This document shows, piece by piece, positions 54,212 to 63,005 of a DNA stretch of 64,000 bases (position 1 is the stretch's first letter; the number at the start of each line of letters is the position of its first letter). Position numbers and translations under genes: made by a program. The stretch spans positions 1,370 through 65,369 of the forward strand of contig NZ_LMEW01000032.1 in assembly GCF_001426525.1 (NCBI RefSeq). The letters run 5' to 3'. Source of the stretch: Massilia sp. Root133. Its GTDB lineage: Bacteria > Pseudomonadota > Gammaproteobacteria > Burkholderiales > Burkholderiaceae_D. The notes under the pieces are model-generated. The model saw nothing but the letters and a program-made list of their open reading frames with translations, had not been told where the DNA came from and did no database searches.

Positions 54212-55134
54212 TGTTTGACGAAGAGCCTTGGTGTCGAGTCGGGCGCCATCTTACCGTGGGCATGGGCGTCGATCAAGGCGAGGAGCCGCTCCAGCAGCTG
54301 GGACGGCAGGTCGTGGCCCATGCCCTCGATGACTTCAAGGCGGGCGCCGGGAATCGCCTGCGCCGTGTCGACGCCGCAGGCGAGCGGCACGAGCGGATCG
54401 GCCGCGCCGTGGATCACGAGCGTCGGCGCGACGATCGTCTGCAGCTGCGGCGTGCGGTCGCCGCAGGCCGTCACGGCCAGCATCTGACGCACGACGCCGC
54501 CCGGGCAGCAATTGCGGCGCAGCGCGCGGGCGACGCGGCGGCGCAGGTGTTTTTCCGGCGTCGGATAGGCCGGGCTGCCGATTGCTTGCAGCAGTTGCAC
54601 GTTGTAGTCGATCGCCGCGTCGATGTCGCCTGCTCCCCGCGGACGGCGCAGCAGCGCGCGGCGCGCGGCTTGCGTCGGGCCCGGCAGGCCGCGGCGGCCG
54701 CTGCTGGACATGATCGACGTGAGACTGAGCACGCGCGACGGGTACTTCGCCGCCATCAGCTGTCCGACCATGCCGCCCATCGACATGCCGACGACGTGGG
54801 CGCGGGCGACGCCCAGCGCGGACAGCACGCCGATCGCATCGTCGGCCATGTCTTCCAGCCGGTACGGCGGTTTGAGCGGGATGCGCAGCAGCGACTTCAG
54901 CCAGGCGAGCCCGAGGCTGGGCGTGCCGGCGTGTTCGAACTTGGTGGACAGGCCGCTGTCGCGATTATCGAAACGGATCACGTAAAAGCCCAGTTCGACG
55001 AGGCCTTCGACGAATTCGTCCGGCCAGGCCGTCAATTGCAGGCCGAGGCCCGAAACCAGCAGCAGGGGTACGGATTTCGGATCGCCCGCCGTGTCGAAGG
55101 CGATGCGGATCCCGTTGGCGTTCAGGCTAGGCAT
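54208..55134 (-). CDS. Alpha/beta hydrolase
   Basis: 308 residues. Motifs: LLVSGLGLQLTAWPDEF, RFDNRDSGLSTKF, nucleophile elbow GMSMGGMVGQL, and His in EGMGHDLPSQL. Related to esterase/dienelactone or acyl-transfer hydrolases of the general fold. No signal peptide. Directly coupled to ldcA. Substrate not known. Confidence 0.85.
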   Translation of the reverse strand: MPSLNANGIRIAFDTAGDPKSVPLLLVSGLGLQLTAWPDEFVEGLVELGFYVIRFDNRDSGLSTKFEHAGTPSLGLAWLKSLLRIPLKPPYRLEDMADDAIGVLSALGVARAHVVGMSMGGMVGQLMAAKYPSRVLSLTSIMSSSGRRGLPGPTQAARRALLRRPRGAGDIDAAIDYNVQLLQAIGSPAYPTPEKHLRRRVARALRRNCCPGGVVRQMLAVTACGDRTPQLQTIVAPTLVIHGAADPLVPLACGVDTAQAIPGARLEVIEGMGHDLPSQLLERLLALIDAHAHGKMAPDSTPRLFVKQ

Positions 55135-55220
55135 TGTCGATAGCTGGGTCGTGAAATCCTCCGCTACCGAAAGCAGCGAAGGCCTGGAACCAGCATATCA
55201 TTTTTGGCAAACGGGTGGCG

Positions 55221-55697
55221 TCAGCCTTGCGTGCGCCGGGCCGCGCGCCGTTCGGCGAAGAACCCCTTGAGCATCGCGCTTGCTTCGTCGGCCAGCACGC
55301 CGCCGACGACGTCCGTGTGGTGATTCAGTTGCTCCAGCGCGAACAGGTTGAGGATCGAGCCGCACACGCCTGTCTTCGGGTCCGGCGCGGCGTACACGAC
55401 CCGCGCCAGGCGCGCGTGCATCATCGCGCCCGAGCACATCGCGCAAGGTTCCAGCGTCACATACAGCTCGCAGCCCGGCAGCCGGTAGTTGCCGAGCTTG
55501 TCCGCGGCCGCGCGCAGGGCGACGATTTCCGCGTGCGCGGTCGGGTCGTGGCGGCCGATCGGCTGGTTGTAGCCGGTGGCGATGATCTCGCCGTCGCGCA
55601 CGACGACGGCGCCCACGGGCACCTCGCCCGCCGCCCAGGCCTTGCGGGCCTCCTGCAGGGCCAGGCCCATGTACGTATTGTCGTCTGCTTCAGGCAT
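55221..55697 (-). CDS. tadA: tRNA adenosine(34) deaminase TadA
   Basis: 158 residues. Zn ligands and catalytic Glu in PTAHAEIVALR, and TLEPCAMCSGAMMHAR. The C-terminal tail VVGGVLADEASAMLKGFFAERR is that of tRNA-specific TadA rather than cytidine or nucleoside deaminases. Converts A34 to inosine in tRNA-Arg(ACG). Overlaps the queD stop by 8 bp. Confidence 0.95.
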   Translation of the reverse strand: MPEADDNTYMGLALQEARKAWAAGEVPVGAVVVRDGEIIATGYNQPIGRHDPTAHAEIVALRAAADKLGNYRLPGCELYVTLEPCAMCSGAMMHARLARVVYAAPDPKTGVCGSILNLFALEQLNHHTDVVGGVLADEASAMLKGFFAERRAARRTQG

Positions 55698-56136
55698 CCG
55701 TGATTTCGGCCCAGCAGTTCGGCGTCTCGTGCAGCACGAGCTTCTGCAGGCGCAGGCCGGTACCGTAGCGGTCGGTGTAGGCCGCTTGCAGGATGTTCCA
55801 GGCCACCTGCGCGAGGTTTTCCACGGTCGGGATGCGGTCGATCACGACGGTTTTATGGTTCGGCAGGCTGGCCAGGAAGCCGCGCACGGCCTCGTCCTTC
55901 TCGTACACGAGGAAGGCATGGTCCCAGACGTCGACGAGATGCTCTTTCGCGAGCGCCTTGATGTCCGAGAAATCCATGATCATGCCGTTGTCGGAATTGC
56001 CTTCGACGTCGATGACGGCACCCGTCAGCGTGATTTCCAGCGTGTAGCGGTGGCCGTGCAGGTTGCGGCACTGGCTTTTATGGTCGGGGATGCGGTGGCC
56101 GGCGTCGAATTCCAGCTTGCGGGTAATGGTCAGCAT
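55690..56136 (-). CDS. queD: 6-carboxytetrahydropterin synthase QueD
   Basis: 148 residues of the T-fold. Zn-binding His residues in FDAGHRIPD and NLHGHRYTLEI, catalytic Cys in KSQCRNLHG and the Glu near VLHETPNCWAEI. Makes 6-carboxytetrahydropterin from dihydroneopterin triphosphate for queuosine. Lies between queE and tadA, six nt from queE, so one transcript links tRNA queuosine and inosine modification. Confidence 0.95.
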   Translation of the reverse strand: MLTITRKLEFDAGHRIPDHKSQCRNLHGHRYTLEITLTGAVIDVEGNSDNGMIMDFSDIKALAKEHLVDVWDHAFLVYEKDEAVRGFLASLPNHKTVVIDRIPTVENLAQVAWNILQAAYTDRYGTGLRLQKLVLHETPNCWAEITDA

Positions 56137-56142
56137 GTGTGC

Positions 56143-56778
56143 TCAGGGAATGTTCAGGAGTTTATGGGTCTGGAGGCTGAGCTTCCACTTCGGGTTGCGG
56201 CGGCACGTGTCGATGGCCAGTTGCGTGTTGAACTGGGCCAGCGGGCCGTCCATCGGCTGCACGAAGAAGTTGTCGAAATCCAGGTGTTCGTACGCGGCCA
56301 GGTCCTGGCCCGCCTGCGGGATGACGACCTTGAGTTCGTTGCCCTTTGCGACCACCAGTGTCGAACCCATCTTCGGGCTCACGCAGATCCAGTCCACGCC
56401 CGGCGGCACGGGCAAGGTGCCGTTCGTCTCGATGGCGATCGTGAAGCCGGCGGCGTGCATCGCGTCGATCAGGGCCGTGTCCAGCTGCAGCAGCGGCTCG
56501 CCGCCCGTGAAGACGACGTATTTGCTGGCCGGGTAGGTCTCCGGCCACAGGCTGTCGATTTCCGCGGCCAGGGCCGCGGCATCCTTGAATTTGCCGCCCC
56601 GTTCGCCGTCGGTGCCGACGAAATCCGTGTCGCAGAACTGGCAAACGGCCGTGGAACGATCCGCTTCGCGCCCCGTCCACAGGTTACAGCCGGAAAAGCG
56701 GCAGAACACGGCCGGGCGGCCCGCATGGGCGCCCTCGCCCTGCAGGGTATAGAAGATTTCTTTGATGCTGTAAGTCAC
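56143..56778 (-). CDS. queE: 7-carboxy-7-deazaguanine synthase QueE
   Basis: 211 residues, radical SAM. The iron-sulfur motif is expanded as in proteobacterial QueE: Cys in FSGCNLW and, after an insert, VCQFCDTDF. GGEPLLQLD (SAM binding) and VSPKMGSTLVV follow. Makes 7-carboxy-7-deazaguanine from QueD's product. First gene of the queE-queD-tadA run. I see no preQ1 riboswitch in the 172 bp upstream. Confidence 0.95.
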   Translation of the reverse strand: MTYSIKEIFYTLQGEGAHAGRPAVFCRFSGCNLWTGREADRSTAVCQFCDTDFVGTDGERGGKFKDAAALAAEIDSLWPETYPASKYVVFTGGEPLLQLDTALIDAMHAAGFTIAIETNGTLPVPPGVDWICVSPKMGSTLVVAKGNELKVVIPQAGQDLAAYEHLDFDNFFVQPMDGPLAQFNTQLAIDTCRRNPKWKLSLQTHKLLNIP

Positions 56779-56950
56779 AGTAGAAGTCCGGTAAGGCTCG
56801 CGTCAACCTTCCATTATACCGCGCCCGGACTGGGTCGCAGAAGCGGCGCCAAAATTGATGACGAGCAAAAACATGCCATTCGGAAAGTCGTACCTTTGGA
56901 TACGGAAAGTTCCTAATCGAGTCGTCCTAGTCCTCGTCGGAGGGATCGTG

Positions 56951-57433
56951 ATGAAAACCCTGCTGCTCCAGTCGCTGCGTGTCACGCTCGGGGCCCTGCT
57001 GTTGCTCACCGCGTGGTTCGGAATGTCGGAACACGTCCGCATGCTCGCGGTGCCGGAGCGGCTGCAACTGGGTGTGCTGGTGCTCGTCGTGTTGTCCGTG
57101 CTGTTTGCCGTGCTGTTCCGGCGCATGCACAACGAGGACCAGATCGCGCGTCTGGAAGCCGCGCTGTGCCGGGAACAGAAGGCCCGCAGCCAGGCCGACC
57201 AGGCGCTGGCCGAGTCCGACATGCTGCTGGGGCGCTTGACCGGGGGGACGGACGGCCGCCGCGGCAACCTCGACCCGCTCGCGCAACTGGTGGCCATCCA
57301 GACCGAGCTGCTGCAGGTGCGGCGCCAGTACGCGCTGGAAGATCCGCTCCTCGCGTCGCGCATCGATTTATTGTGCACGCGGGTCGATCGGGTCGCCCAG
57401 GCGATCGTCGCCCACGCCGACGAGCCCGGGTAA
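56951..57433 (+). CDS. Small membrane protein with coiled coil
   Basis: 160 residues from the ATG at 56951 (GGAGGG upstream). Two membrane helices (SLRVTLGALLLLTAWFG; LQLGVLVLVVLSVLFAVLF), a short loop, then a cytoplasmic helical tail (QIARLEAALCREQKARSQAD) predicted to coil. No recognised family. Precedes the diguanylate cyclase gene by 104 nt and might act with it. Confidence 0.65.
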   Translation: MKTLLLQSLRVTLGALLLLTAWFGMSEHVRMLAVPERLQLGVLVLVVLSVLFAVLFRRMHNEDQIARLEAALCREQKARSQADQALAESDMLLGRLTGGTDGRRGNLDPLAQLVAIQTELLQVRRQYALEDPLLASRIDLLCTRVDRVAQAIVAHADEPG

Positions 57434-57537
57434 CAGCCCCGTCCACCCTTGCTAAAAATCAAGGGGACGCCATTGTCCGTGGCGCACAATCGGTTCTCGT
57501 CAGCAAGTAATTGCTAATCAGAACCGAAGGACGGTAC

Positions 57538-58521
57538 ATGACAAGCACAACAACAATACAGCGGCTCATGGATTCCTCGGGCGCGCCGGCCGATCGCGCT
57601 TTCGCCCACCAGTTGATGGAGACGCTGGCCATTCCCATTTTCGTCCTCGACACGACATCCCGCGTGATGCTGTGGAACCGCGCCTGCGAGCGGCTGACGG
57701 GCGTGCCCGCGCGCGACATCATCGGTACGCGCGACCACTGGCGCAGTTTCTTCGAGGAGCGCCGCCCCACCCTCGCCGACCTCCTGATCGAAGAACGCGC
57801 CGGCGAAGCGCACCGGCCCCGCATCGGCCTGCCCGATGATCCGCACCTGTCCGCGGAAAGCTGGTGCGACATGCCGCGCGTGGGCCGCCGGCGCTACCTG
57901 GCCGCCGACGCGAGCCCGATCTACGACGAACGCGGCCGGCTGGCCGCCGTCGTGGAGACACTGCGCGACATGACGGATGAAAAACTGGCGCAGATCGCAC
58001 TTGAACAACTCGCCACGCGCGACGGCCTGACGGGTCTCGCCAACCGCCGCTGCTTCGACGAGACGCTGCACGCCGAATGGGCGCGCGCGCTGCGCCAGCG
58101 CCAGCCGCTGTCGCTGTTGATGGTGGATGTGGACAATTTCAAGGCGTATAACGATGCGAACGGCCATCTGGGCGGCGACGAATGCCTGAAACGGATCGCC
58201 ACGGCCGTCGCCAGCGAAATGCGCGCCAACGACCTGGTGGCGCGCTATGGCGGCGAGGAATTCGCCGTGATCCTGCCGAACCAGTCACTGAAGGGCGCGG
58301 CCAGCGTCGCCGAACGCATCCGCACCCGTGTCGAACAGCTGCAAGTCCCCAACCGCCTGGCGCCGGCGCAGCGCGTGACGGTGTCGATCGGCGCGGCCAC
58401 CGCGATCGCGTCGCCCGACAACAGCGCCAGCGAACTGGTCGCCATTGCCGATGCGGCGCTCTACCGGGCCAAGCATATGGGACGGAACCGGATCAGTTTG
58501 CCCCTCACCGAACCGGCATGA
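57538..58521 (+). CDS. PAS-GGDEF diguanylate cyclase
   Basis: 327 residues from the ATG at 57538. PAS domain at about 20-145 (METLAIPIFVLDTTSRVMLW; PVYDERGRLAAVVETLRDMT type). GGDEF domain: DGLTGLANRRCFDETL, active site RYGGEEFAVIL (GGEEF, a functional variant) with an RxxD inhibitory I-site (RAND) five residues before it. Synthesises c-di-GMP and should be product-inhibited. Soluble. Relevant because c-di-GMP is a possible input of the VpsR-like activators in this window. Confidence 0.92.
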   Translation: MTSTTTIQRLMDSSGAPADRAFAHQLMETLAIPIFVLDTTSRVMLWNRACERLTGVPARDIIGTRDHWRSFFEERRPTLADLLIEERAGEAHRPRIGLPDDPHLSAESWCDMPRVGRRRYLAADASPIYDERGRLAAVVETLRDMTDEKLAQIALEQLATRDGLTGLANRRCFDETLHAEWARALRQRQPLSLLMVDVDNFKAYNDANGHLGGDECLKRIATAVASEMRANDLVARYGGEEFAVILPNQSLKGAASVAERIRTRVEQLQVPNRLAPAQRVTVSIGAATAIASPDNSASELVAIADAALYRAKHMGRNRISLPLTEPA

Positions 58522-58527
58522 ACCACG

Positions 58528-58606
58528 TCGTTCCCGGGAAAGCGGGAATCCATGCCGAGTATCTCGTTCGACTCGGCATGGGCCCCCGCCTCCGCGGGGA
58601 CGACGG
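58528..58606. repeat. REP-like palindromic element between dgc and stress-protein genes
   Basis: CGTTCCCGGGAAAGCGGGAATCC-type arm, then CATGCCGAGT / ACTCGGCATG (perfect 10-bp stem, 58551-58580), then a CCCCGC/GCGGGG hairpin and CGACGG. Same modular layout as 49499-49589. Confidence 0.75.
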
Positions 58607-60817
58607 TCAGCCGATGGTTGCCCTATCCCACCCGTGCCGCACCGCGGCCTTCATCTTCTCCCAGGTCGACGCGCCATCCTTGCCGTAGCGCGTATCCCAG
58701 TCGGCCCGCAGGTCGTTCTCGACGTCCGACCAGTCCCGGTTGCGATAGCGGACGTCATTGCGCATCTGGGCGCCGTAACGGTAGGCCGGCGCCAGGTCGT
58801 CGTAGCTCGTGCCGCCCGGCTTGTACGTGTTCGTCCAGTGCGTGCGGTAGTGGCTGTCGTCGTCCGTGGACGTCGTCTCGCCCGTCATCCGTTCCCAGCC
58901 GTGGCGGACCGCCGCCTTGATGCGTTCCCACGCGGACGGTTCGTTGTCCGTGCCGTACTTGCTGTGCCAGTCCTTCTTGAGGTCGTGCTCGACATCGTCC
59001 CAGTCGCGGTCGCGATAGGTGTCGCTGCTGCGCATCTCGTTGCCGTAGCGATAGGCCGGCGCGACATCGTTGAAGTCCGTGCCGCTGGCGGCGTAGGTCG
59101 ACTCGTAGTGCGTATGGTAGTAGGTCGAGTCGTCGTCCATGTCCGGGGTGATCTTGTCCCAGCCATGGCGCACGGCGTCCTTGAACTTCTCCCACGTCGA
59201 CCCGCCCGTCGTGTAGCGCGAGTCCCAGTCGGATCTCAGGTCGGATTGCACGTCGTCCCAGTGGCGGCTGCGGTATTTCTGCAGGCGGCGCGCTTCGTTG
59301 CCGTAGCGGTAGGCCGGCAGGTAGTCGTCATAGGAATCGTCCGCGTTCGAGTACCGCGCGTTCCAGTGGCTGCGGTAATAGCTGTCGTTATCGATGTCCG
59401 GGGTGATCTTGTCCCAGCCGCGGCGCACGGCGGCCTTGAATTTCTCCCACGTGGACTCGCCAGGATGACGCGATTCCCAGTCGCTGCGCAGGTCCGACTC
59501 CACCTCGTCCCACGAGCGGTCGCGGTATCTGGCGCTCGAACGCATTTCCGTGCCGTAGCGGTAGGCCGGCTCGTAGTCGGCGTAGCCGCCGCCCAGGCTC
59601 GAATAGTTGTCGTGCCAGTCCGAGTGGTACCAGTCGTCCGTGTTCAGGTCCGGGGTGATCCTGTCCCAGCCGTGGCGGACGGCCGCCTTGAATTTCTCCC
59701 ACGTCGACTCGCCCGGATGGCGCGCTTCCCAGTCGGTGCGCAGGTCCGGTTCGACGTCGTCCCACGCGCGGTTGCGGTAAGTCGCGTCGCGGCGCATGTC
59801 GCTGCCGTAGCGGTACGCGGGTGCATAGTCGTCGTAGCTGCCGCCCAGGCTCGAGTAATTGTCGTTCCAATGGTTACGGTAGGTATCGTCGTACGTATCG
59901 CCCGTGCCGCCGTCATGCGAGAACACGCGCACGTTCCCGCGCGCGACCGACCCGCCCGTATCGCGCTGCATGGAGCTGCCGACGCGGGCCGTGCCGCCCA
60001 GCGACGTGTCGTCCGAGCCGGGAATCGATGCGGTGCCCTGCAGCGTGGAGCCGCTCTGGTTCAGCGAGCCGCCCTGCGCCGATTGCAGCGACGAGCCGGT
60101 GGCCGGGTTCTGCGCCGAGCTCTGGGTGCCGCTCAGCGTGTTGCCGCCGATGGCGCCGTCCATCGATCCGCCCGACTGCTCCGAGGCGCCCTGCGGCTCC
60201 TCGTAGGTCTGGCCTTTGGGGACCGGGTCGTTGATGTTCTGCGTGGCGAAGAAGTTGCGGTCGTCGTGGCCCGTGAATTGCAGCGAGCCCGGTTCCGTGC
60301 CCGGGGGCGTGCCCTGGTACGAACCGGACGAGCCGGAGCCAGATCCGACGTTGCCCGACTGCGCGGACAGGCTGCCCGATCGCTGCATCCCGGCCGATGC
60401 GCCGCCGAGGACGCCCGCGCTGCCCGGATCGCGCGTCCACTGGTCGTGGCGCTCGTCGATGTCGACGGGGCCGAAGCGCTCGATGATGTCGGCGGCCCGT
60501 TCGACTTCCGGCTCGGAGTCCGTGGTCAGGGTCAGGACGTGATGGCCGCGCGTGACGGCGTACGAATACTTCATCGCGTGTTCGTTCGTGTCGGATCCGA
60601 ACAGGCCCGTGAAGAAATGCTTGATCGAGGCGCCGAAGCCCTCCTCGCGTTCGCCCTCCAGCAACTCGTTGTCGCCGGTGACGCTGTTCGACTGGCCGGT
60701 GGGGTCGGCGCTCGAGAGGCTCGCATCGGTGCGCGTGAAGCCCGACGCCAGCAATTCGTCCAGGGCGCTTTGTGCGTCGCTTCGGTTGTCGAAGACTGCT
60801 ACCAGGGTGTGTCGCAT
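58607..60817 (-). CDS. Stress-type protein with five ~80-residue tandem repeats
   Basis: 736 residues from the ATG at 60817 (GGAGGA 5 nt upstream). Residues 1-80 match the general stress protein 17M/YflT-type domain (VAVFDNRSDAQSALDELLAS). A Ser/Gly/Gln-rich disordered stretch to about 320 follows. Then five repeats of about 80 residues with the pattern YRxHW, YDDYAPAYRYG, WDDVExDLRxDW and STWEKFKAAVRHGWDxITPD. Conserved Trp and Arg positions suggest a packed helical or beta module in each unit. The repeat family is not one I can name; the protein may be a cell-envelope or stress structural protein. No signal peptide. Confidence 0.8.
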   Translation of the reverse strand: MRHTLVAVFDNRSDAQSALDELLASGFTRTDASLSSADPTGQSNSVTGDNELLEGEREEGFGASIKHFFTGLFGSDTNEHAMKYSYAVTRGHHVLTLTTDSEPEVERAADIIERFGPVDIDERHDQWTRDPGSAGVLGGASAGMQRSGSLSAQSGNVGSGSGSSGSYQGTPPGTEPGSLQFTGHDDRNFFATQNINDPVPKGQTYEEPQGASEQSGGSMDGAIGGNTLSGTQSSAQNPATGSSLQSAQGGSLNQSGSTLQGTASIPGSDDTSLGGTARVGSSMQRDTGGSVARGNVRVFSHDGGTGDTYDDTYRNHWNDNYSSLGGSYDDYAPAYRYGSDMRRDATYRNRAWDDVEPDLRTDWEARHPGESTWEKFKAAVRHGWDRITPDLNTDDWYHSDWHDNYSSLGGGYADYEPAYRYGTEMRSSARYRDRSWDEVESDLRSDWESRHPGESTWEKFKAAVRRGWDKITPDIDNDSYYRSHWNARYSNADDSYDDYLPAYRYGNEARRLQKYRSRHWDDVQSDLRSDWDSRYTTGGSTWEKFKDAVRHGWDKITPDMDDDSTYYHTHYESTYAASGTDFNDVAPAYRYGNEMRSSDTYRDRDWDDVEHDLKKDWHSKYGTDNEPSAWERIKAAVRHGWERMTGETTSTDDDSHYRTHWTNTYKPGGTSYDDLAPAYRYGAQMRNDVRYRNRDWSDVENDLRADWDTRYGKDGASTWEKMKAAVRHGWDRATIG

Positions 60818-61007
60818 GATGTTCCTCCGCTGTATTGGTGTAGAAAACACCGGCTTCCGCGAAGCGCGCCACGCCGACCTGCTCGCCTCCGAGCACGACG
60901 TTTTCCGCGTGGAGCTCCTCACGCCGGTTCCTTGTCGAGACTACTCCAAAGCGGCCGCGTTGCGCGCACCATTGACCGGCTACAACCCATGCGTATCGCA
61001 CCCATGA

Positions 61008-61031
61008 AAAATGGGCCGTGTGGCCCATTTT
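61008..61031. terminator. Bidirectional terminator
   Basis: A perfect 10-bp stem AAAATGGGCC / GGCCCATTTT with loop GTGT, flanked by A- and T-runs. It ends the nuclease-small gene pair on the minus strand and can work in either direction. Confidence 0.85.
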
Positions 61032-61084
61032 ATCGTCGAGTTTCGTGAGCGCGCGCACCGACCGGCACGCGGCTTGTACGGCTG

Positions 61085-61333
61085 TCAGCCGAACGGATTG
61101 GCGACCGTTTTCACGTCGGGCGGCGGCAGCCGGTCCGGCAGGTCGCGCGCTTCCAGGCCGGCGACGATGCGGCCCACCAGGTCGTGCAGCAGACGCGCCT
61201 TGGCCAGGCCGTCCTTGTCGGCCGTGAGGTCGACGTCGCCCGCCACCGTAACCCGGTCGAGCCGGTTCTCGAGCGTCAGGTTGCCGATCTCGACGACGTC
61301 GGCCTCGTTCTCGTAGGGTGCAAACTTGGTCAT
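61085..61333 (-). CDS. Small conserved-looking protein
   Basis: 82 residues, strand-rich start (NEADVVEIGNLTLENRLDRV) then acidic helices and a Pro-rich end. No signal peptide or known domain. Starts 14 nt after the nuclease gene stop on the same strand and is followed by a strong terminator, so it is probably co-transcribed with the nuclease. Function unknown; a nuclease-associated role is conceivable. Confidence 0.6.
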   Translation of the reverse strand: MTKFAPYENEADVVEIGNLTLENRLDRVTVAGDVDLTADKDGLAKARLLHDLVGRIVAGLEARDLPDRLPPPDVKTVANPFG

Positions 61334-61347
61334 AAGATTCCTGATTC

Positions 61348-62187
61348 CTATTTACGGTTGCGGGACGGCTTGACGCGCACTTCCGGCAGCGCCAGCACGC
61401 GTTCCTTCTCGGCGTCGGACAGCGCGGGCAGCAGGTTGATGCCGATGATGCGTTCGAGCTCCGGGATCGGGATCACGTTCGCCTTCGCATCCGCCGCGTT
61501 CTCGACGAACCACGCGGCGCCGGCGCGCTGGCGCGGGCTGTACACGAGTTTATACAAATGGGTCGGCACGAGCACGTTGCCGATCTTCTTCAGGTCCGCG
61601 CCGAGGAAGGCCGGCCCCGTCACGACGTACAGGTCGCCCTCCTTCTTCGCCATCTTGCGCACGGCGCCTTCGATGCCGGCCCACAGGTTGCGGTTGTTCT
61701 CGCCGTCCTGCGGGACGATGTTGGCGAGGCTGAAGCTGTCGCGCTGGCTGTCGCGGTCCGGCATGTCGCCGTTCGGGGCCATGTGGCCGCGGTCGTAGCC
61801 GCTGCGCGAGTAATCCGACAACTCCGCCCGCTGGCCGGCCGGCACGCGCGCTTCGGAATGGAACGAGTTTTCGCGCGACAATTCCTGCGCCGCCGCGATA
61901 TTCTCTGCCTGCAGGTGTTCCGCCGACCACAATGGCGTGCGCGTGATCCCCGAGTGCAGCACGCTGAACACGTTGAAGCACAGCGTTTCCGTCTTGTTGC
62001 CGAGCTTGGGATTCGTGATGCGCGGCGCCTGGCCGGCCACGAAATGGTCGTCGCAGGATTGCGGTTGCGGTGCGCGCGCCTCCGTCTGGCCGCGGGCCGG
62101 CGCCGGGTTCGTGGACTCGCGCTTGCACGCGCCCAGGGATAACAGCGATGCCAGCACGAGCGCGGGCGTGACAAACTTCTTGAACAT
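61348..62187 (-). CDS. Lipoprotein DNA/RNA non-specific endonuclease
   Basis: 279 residues from the ATG at 62187. Lipobox LLSLGAC-KRES makes it a lipoprotein. The Serratia-nuclease-type active site DRGH is in YDRGHMAPNGD, with the Asn of NIVPQDGENNRNLW nearby. Likely degrades extracellular or periplasmic nucleic acid from an envelope anchor. No partner immunity protein is obvious; the downstream 82-residue protein is acidic but unproven. Confidence 0.9.
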   Translation of the reverse strand: MFKKFVTPALVLASLLSLGACKRESTNPAPARGQTEARAPQPQSCDDHFVAGQAPRITNPKLGNKTETLCFNVFSVLHSGITRTPLWSAEHLQAENIAAAQELSRENSFHSEARVPAGQRAELSDYSRSGYDRGHMAPNGDMPDRDSQRDSFSLANIVPQDGENNRNLWAGIEGAVRKMAKKEGDLYVVTGPAFLGADLKKIGNVLVPTHLYKLVYSPRQRAGAAWFVENAADAKANVIPIPELERIIGINLLPALSDAEKERVLALPEVRVKPSRNRK

Positions 62188-62354
62188 GATGAAAAGACAA
62201 ATCAAAGATGGCGCCATTTTAGCCGACGCGCGCTTGCGCTTCCTCAGGGATTTCCTGTGTGCATAGCCGCGCACGCTTGAAATCGACCTGCATTTCCGAA
62301 AAGAATGCTATACAATCCCAGTTTCAAAAAGCTAAGTACATTTGTCCAAATTAA

Positions 62355-62747
62355 ATGGCGATGGATAATTCCTCCATACCCGAGGACCTCCGGCGCTTCG
62401 TGCTGACCAGCATCCCCTCGGTCCCTTTCCTGGAAGCGCTGTTGCTGATGCGCGCCGATCCGGACCATGCCTGGCGCCGCGATACGCTGGCGCGGCGGCT
62501 GTACGTGCGCGAAAAGACGGCGGAAGACCTGCTCGCCGACCTGTGCACGGCCAGGATCGCCGTGCCGTGCGACGACGCCGGCGCCTACCGCTATGGCCCG
62601 GCCGATGCCGGCCTGCGCGAACGGATCGACCGCCTGGCCGATGCGTATGCGACGCACCTCGTCGAAGTAACCCACCTGATCCACTCTTCACTCGACCGCA
62701 AGGCCCAGCAATTTGCGGACGCGTTCAAATGGCGTAAGGATTCATGA
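62355..62747 (+). CDS. Small winged-helix-like protein
   Basis: 130 residues starting at ATG 62355 or 62361. Helical with a winged-helix-like middle (DTLARRLYVREKTAEDLLAD) followed by EVTHLIHSSLDRKAQQFADA. No named family recognised. Its stop overlaps the next gene's ATG (62744-62747), forming a three-gene operon with two small membrane proteins. Confidence 0.6.
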   Translation: MAMDNSSIPEDLRRFVLTSIPSVPFLEALLLMRADPDHAWRRDTLARRLYVREKTAEDLLADLCTARIAVPCDDAGAYRYGPADAGLRERIDRLADAYATHLVEVTHLIHSSLDRKAQQFADAFKWRKDS

Positions 62748-63004
62748 TGGCGATTACCATCTATTCGCTGTGTACATTGACGTCGCTGGCGTGCGCCTGG
62801 CTGCTGCTGGGCAGCTATCGCCGCACCGGCCACCGGCTGCTGTTCTGGAGCGGCGCGTCGTTCGTGGCGCTGACCGTGAACAACGTGTTCCTCATGCTCG
62901 ACAAGGTCGTGTTCCCGGACATCTACCTGCTCCCCGTGCGCCAGGTATCGGCCCTCGTGGCCATGCTCCTGCTGCTGTACGGCCTCATCTACGAGAAAGA
63001 ATGA
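62744..63004 (+). CDS. DUF5985-type small membrane protein
   Basis: 86 residues. Three membrane helices (LCTLTSLACAWLLLGSY; SGASFVALTVNNVFLMLD; SALVAMLLLLYGLIY). The length and pattern match DUF5985 proteins; function unknown. Overlaps the preceding stop and is one nt from the next gene, its paralogue. Confidence 0.75.
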   Translation: MMAITIYSLCTLTSLACAWLLLGSYRRTGHRLLFWSGASFVALTVNNVFLMLDKVVFPDIYLLPVRQVSALVAMLLLLYGLIYEKE

Positions 63005-63005
63005 C

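Noticed and set aside
56779..56950. preQ1 riboswitch upstream of queE
   Set aside because: No compact hairpin with the expected A-rich tail was visible; a covariance search would settle it.
58445..61048. 867-codon plus-strand frame opposite the repeat protein
   Set aside because: Composition (Arg/Val/Ala) is a shadow of the repeat gene.
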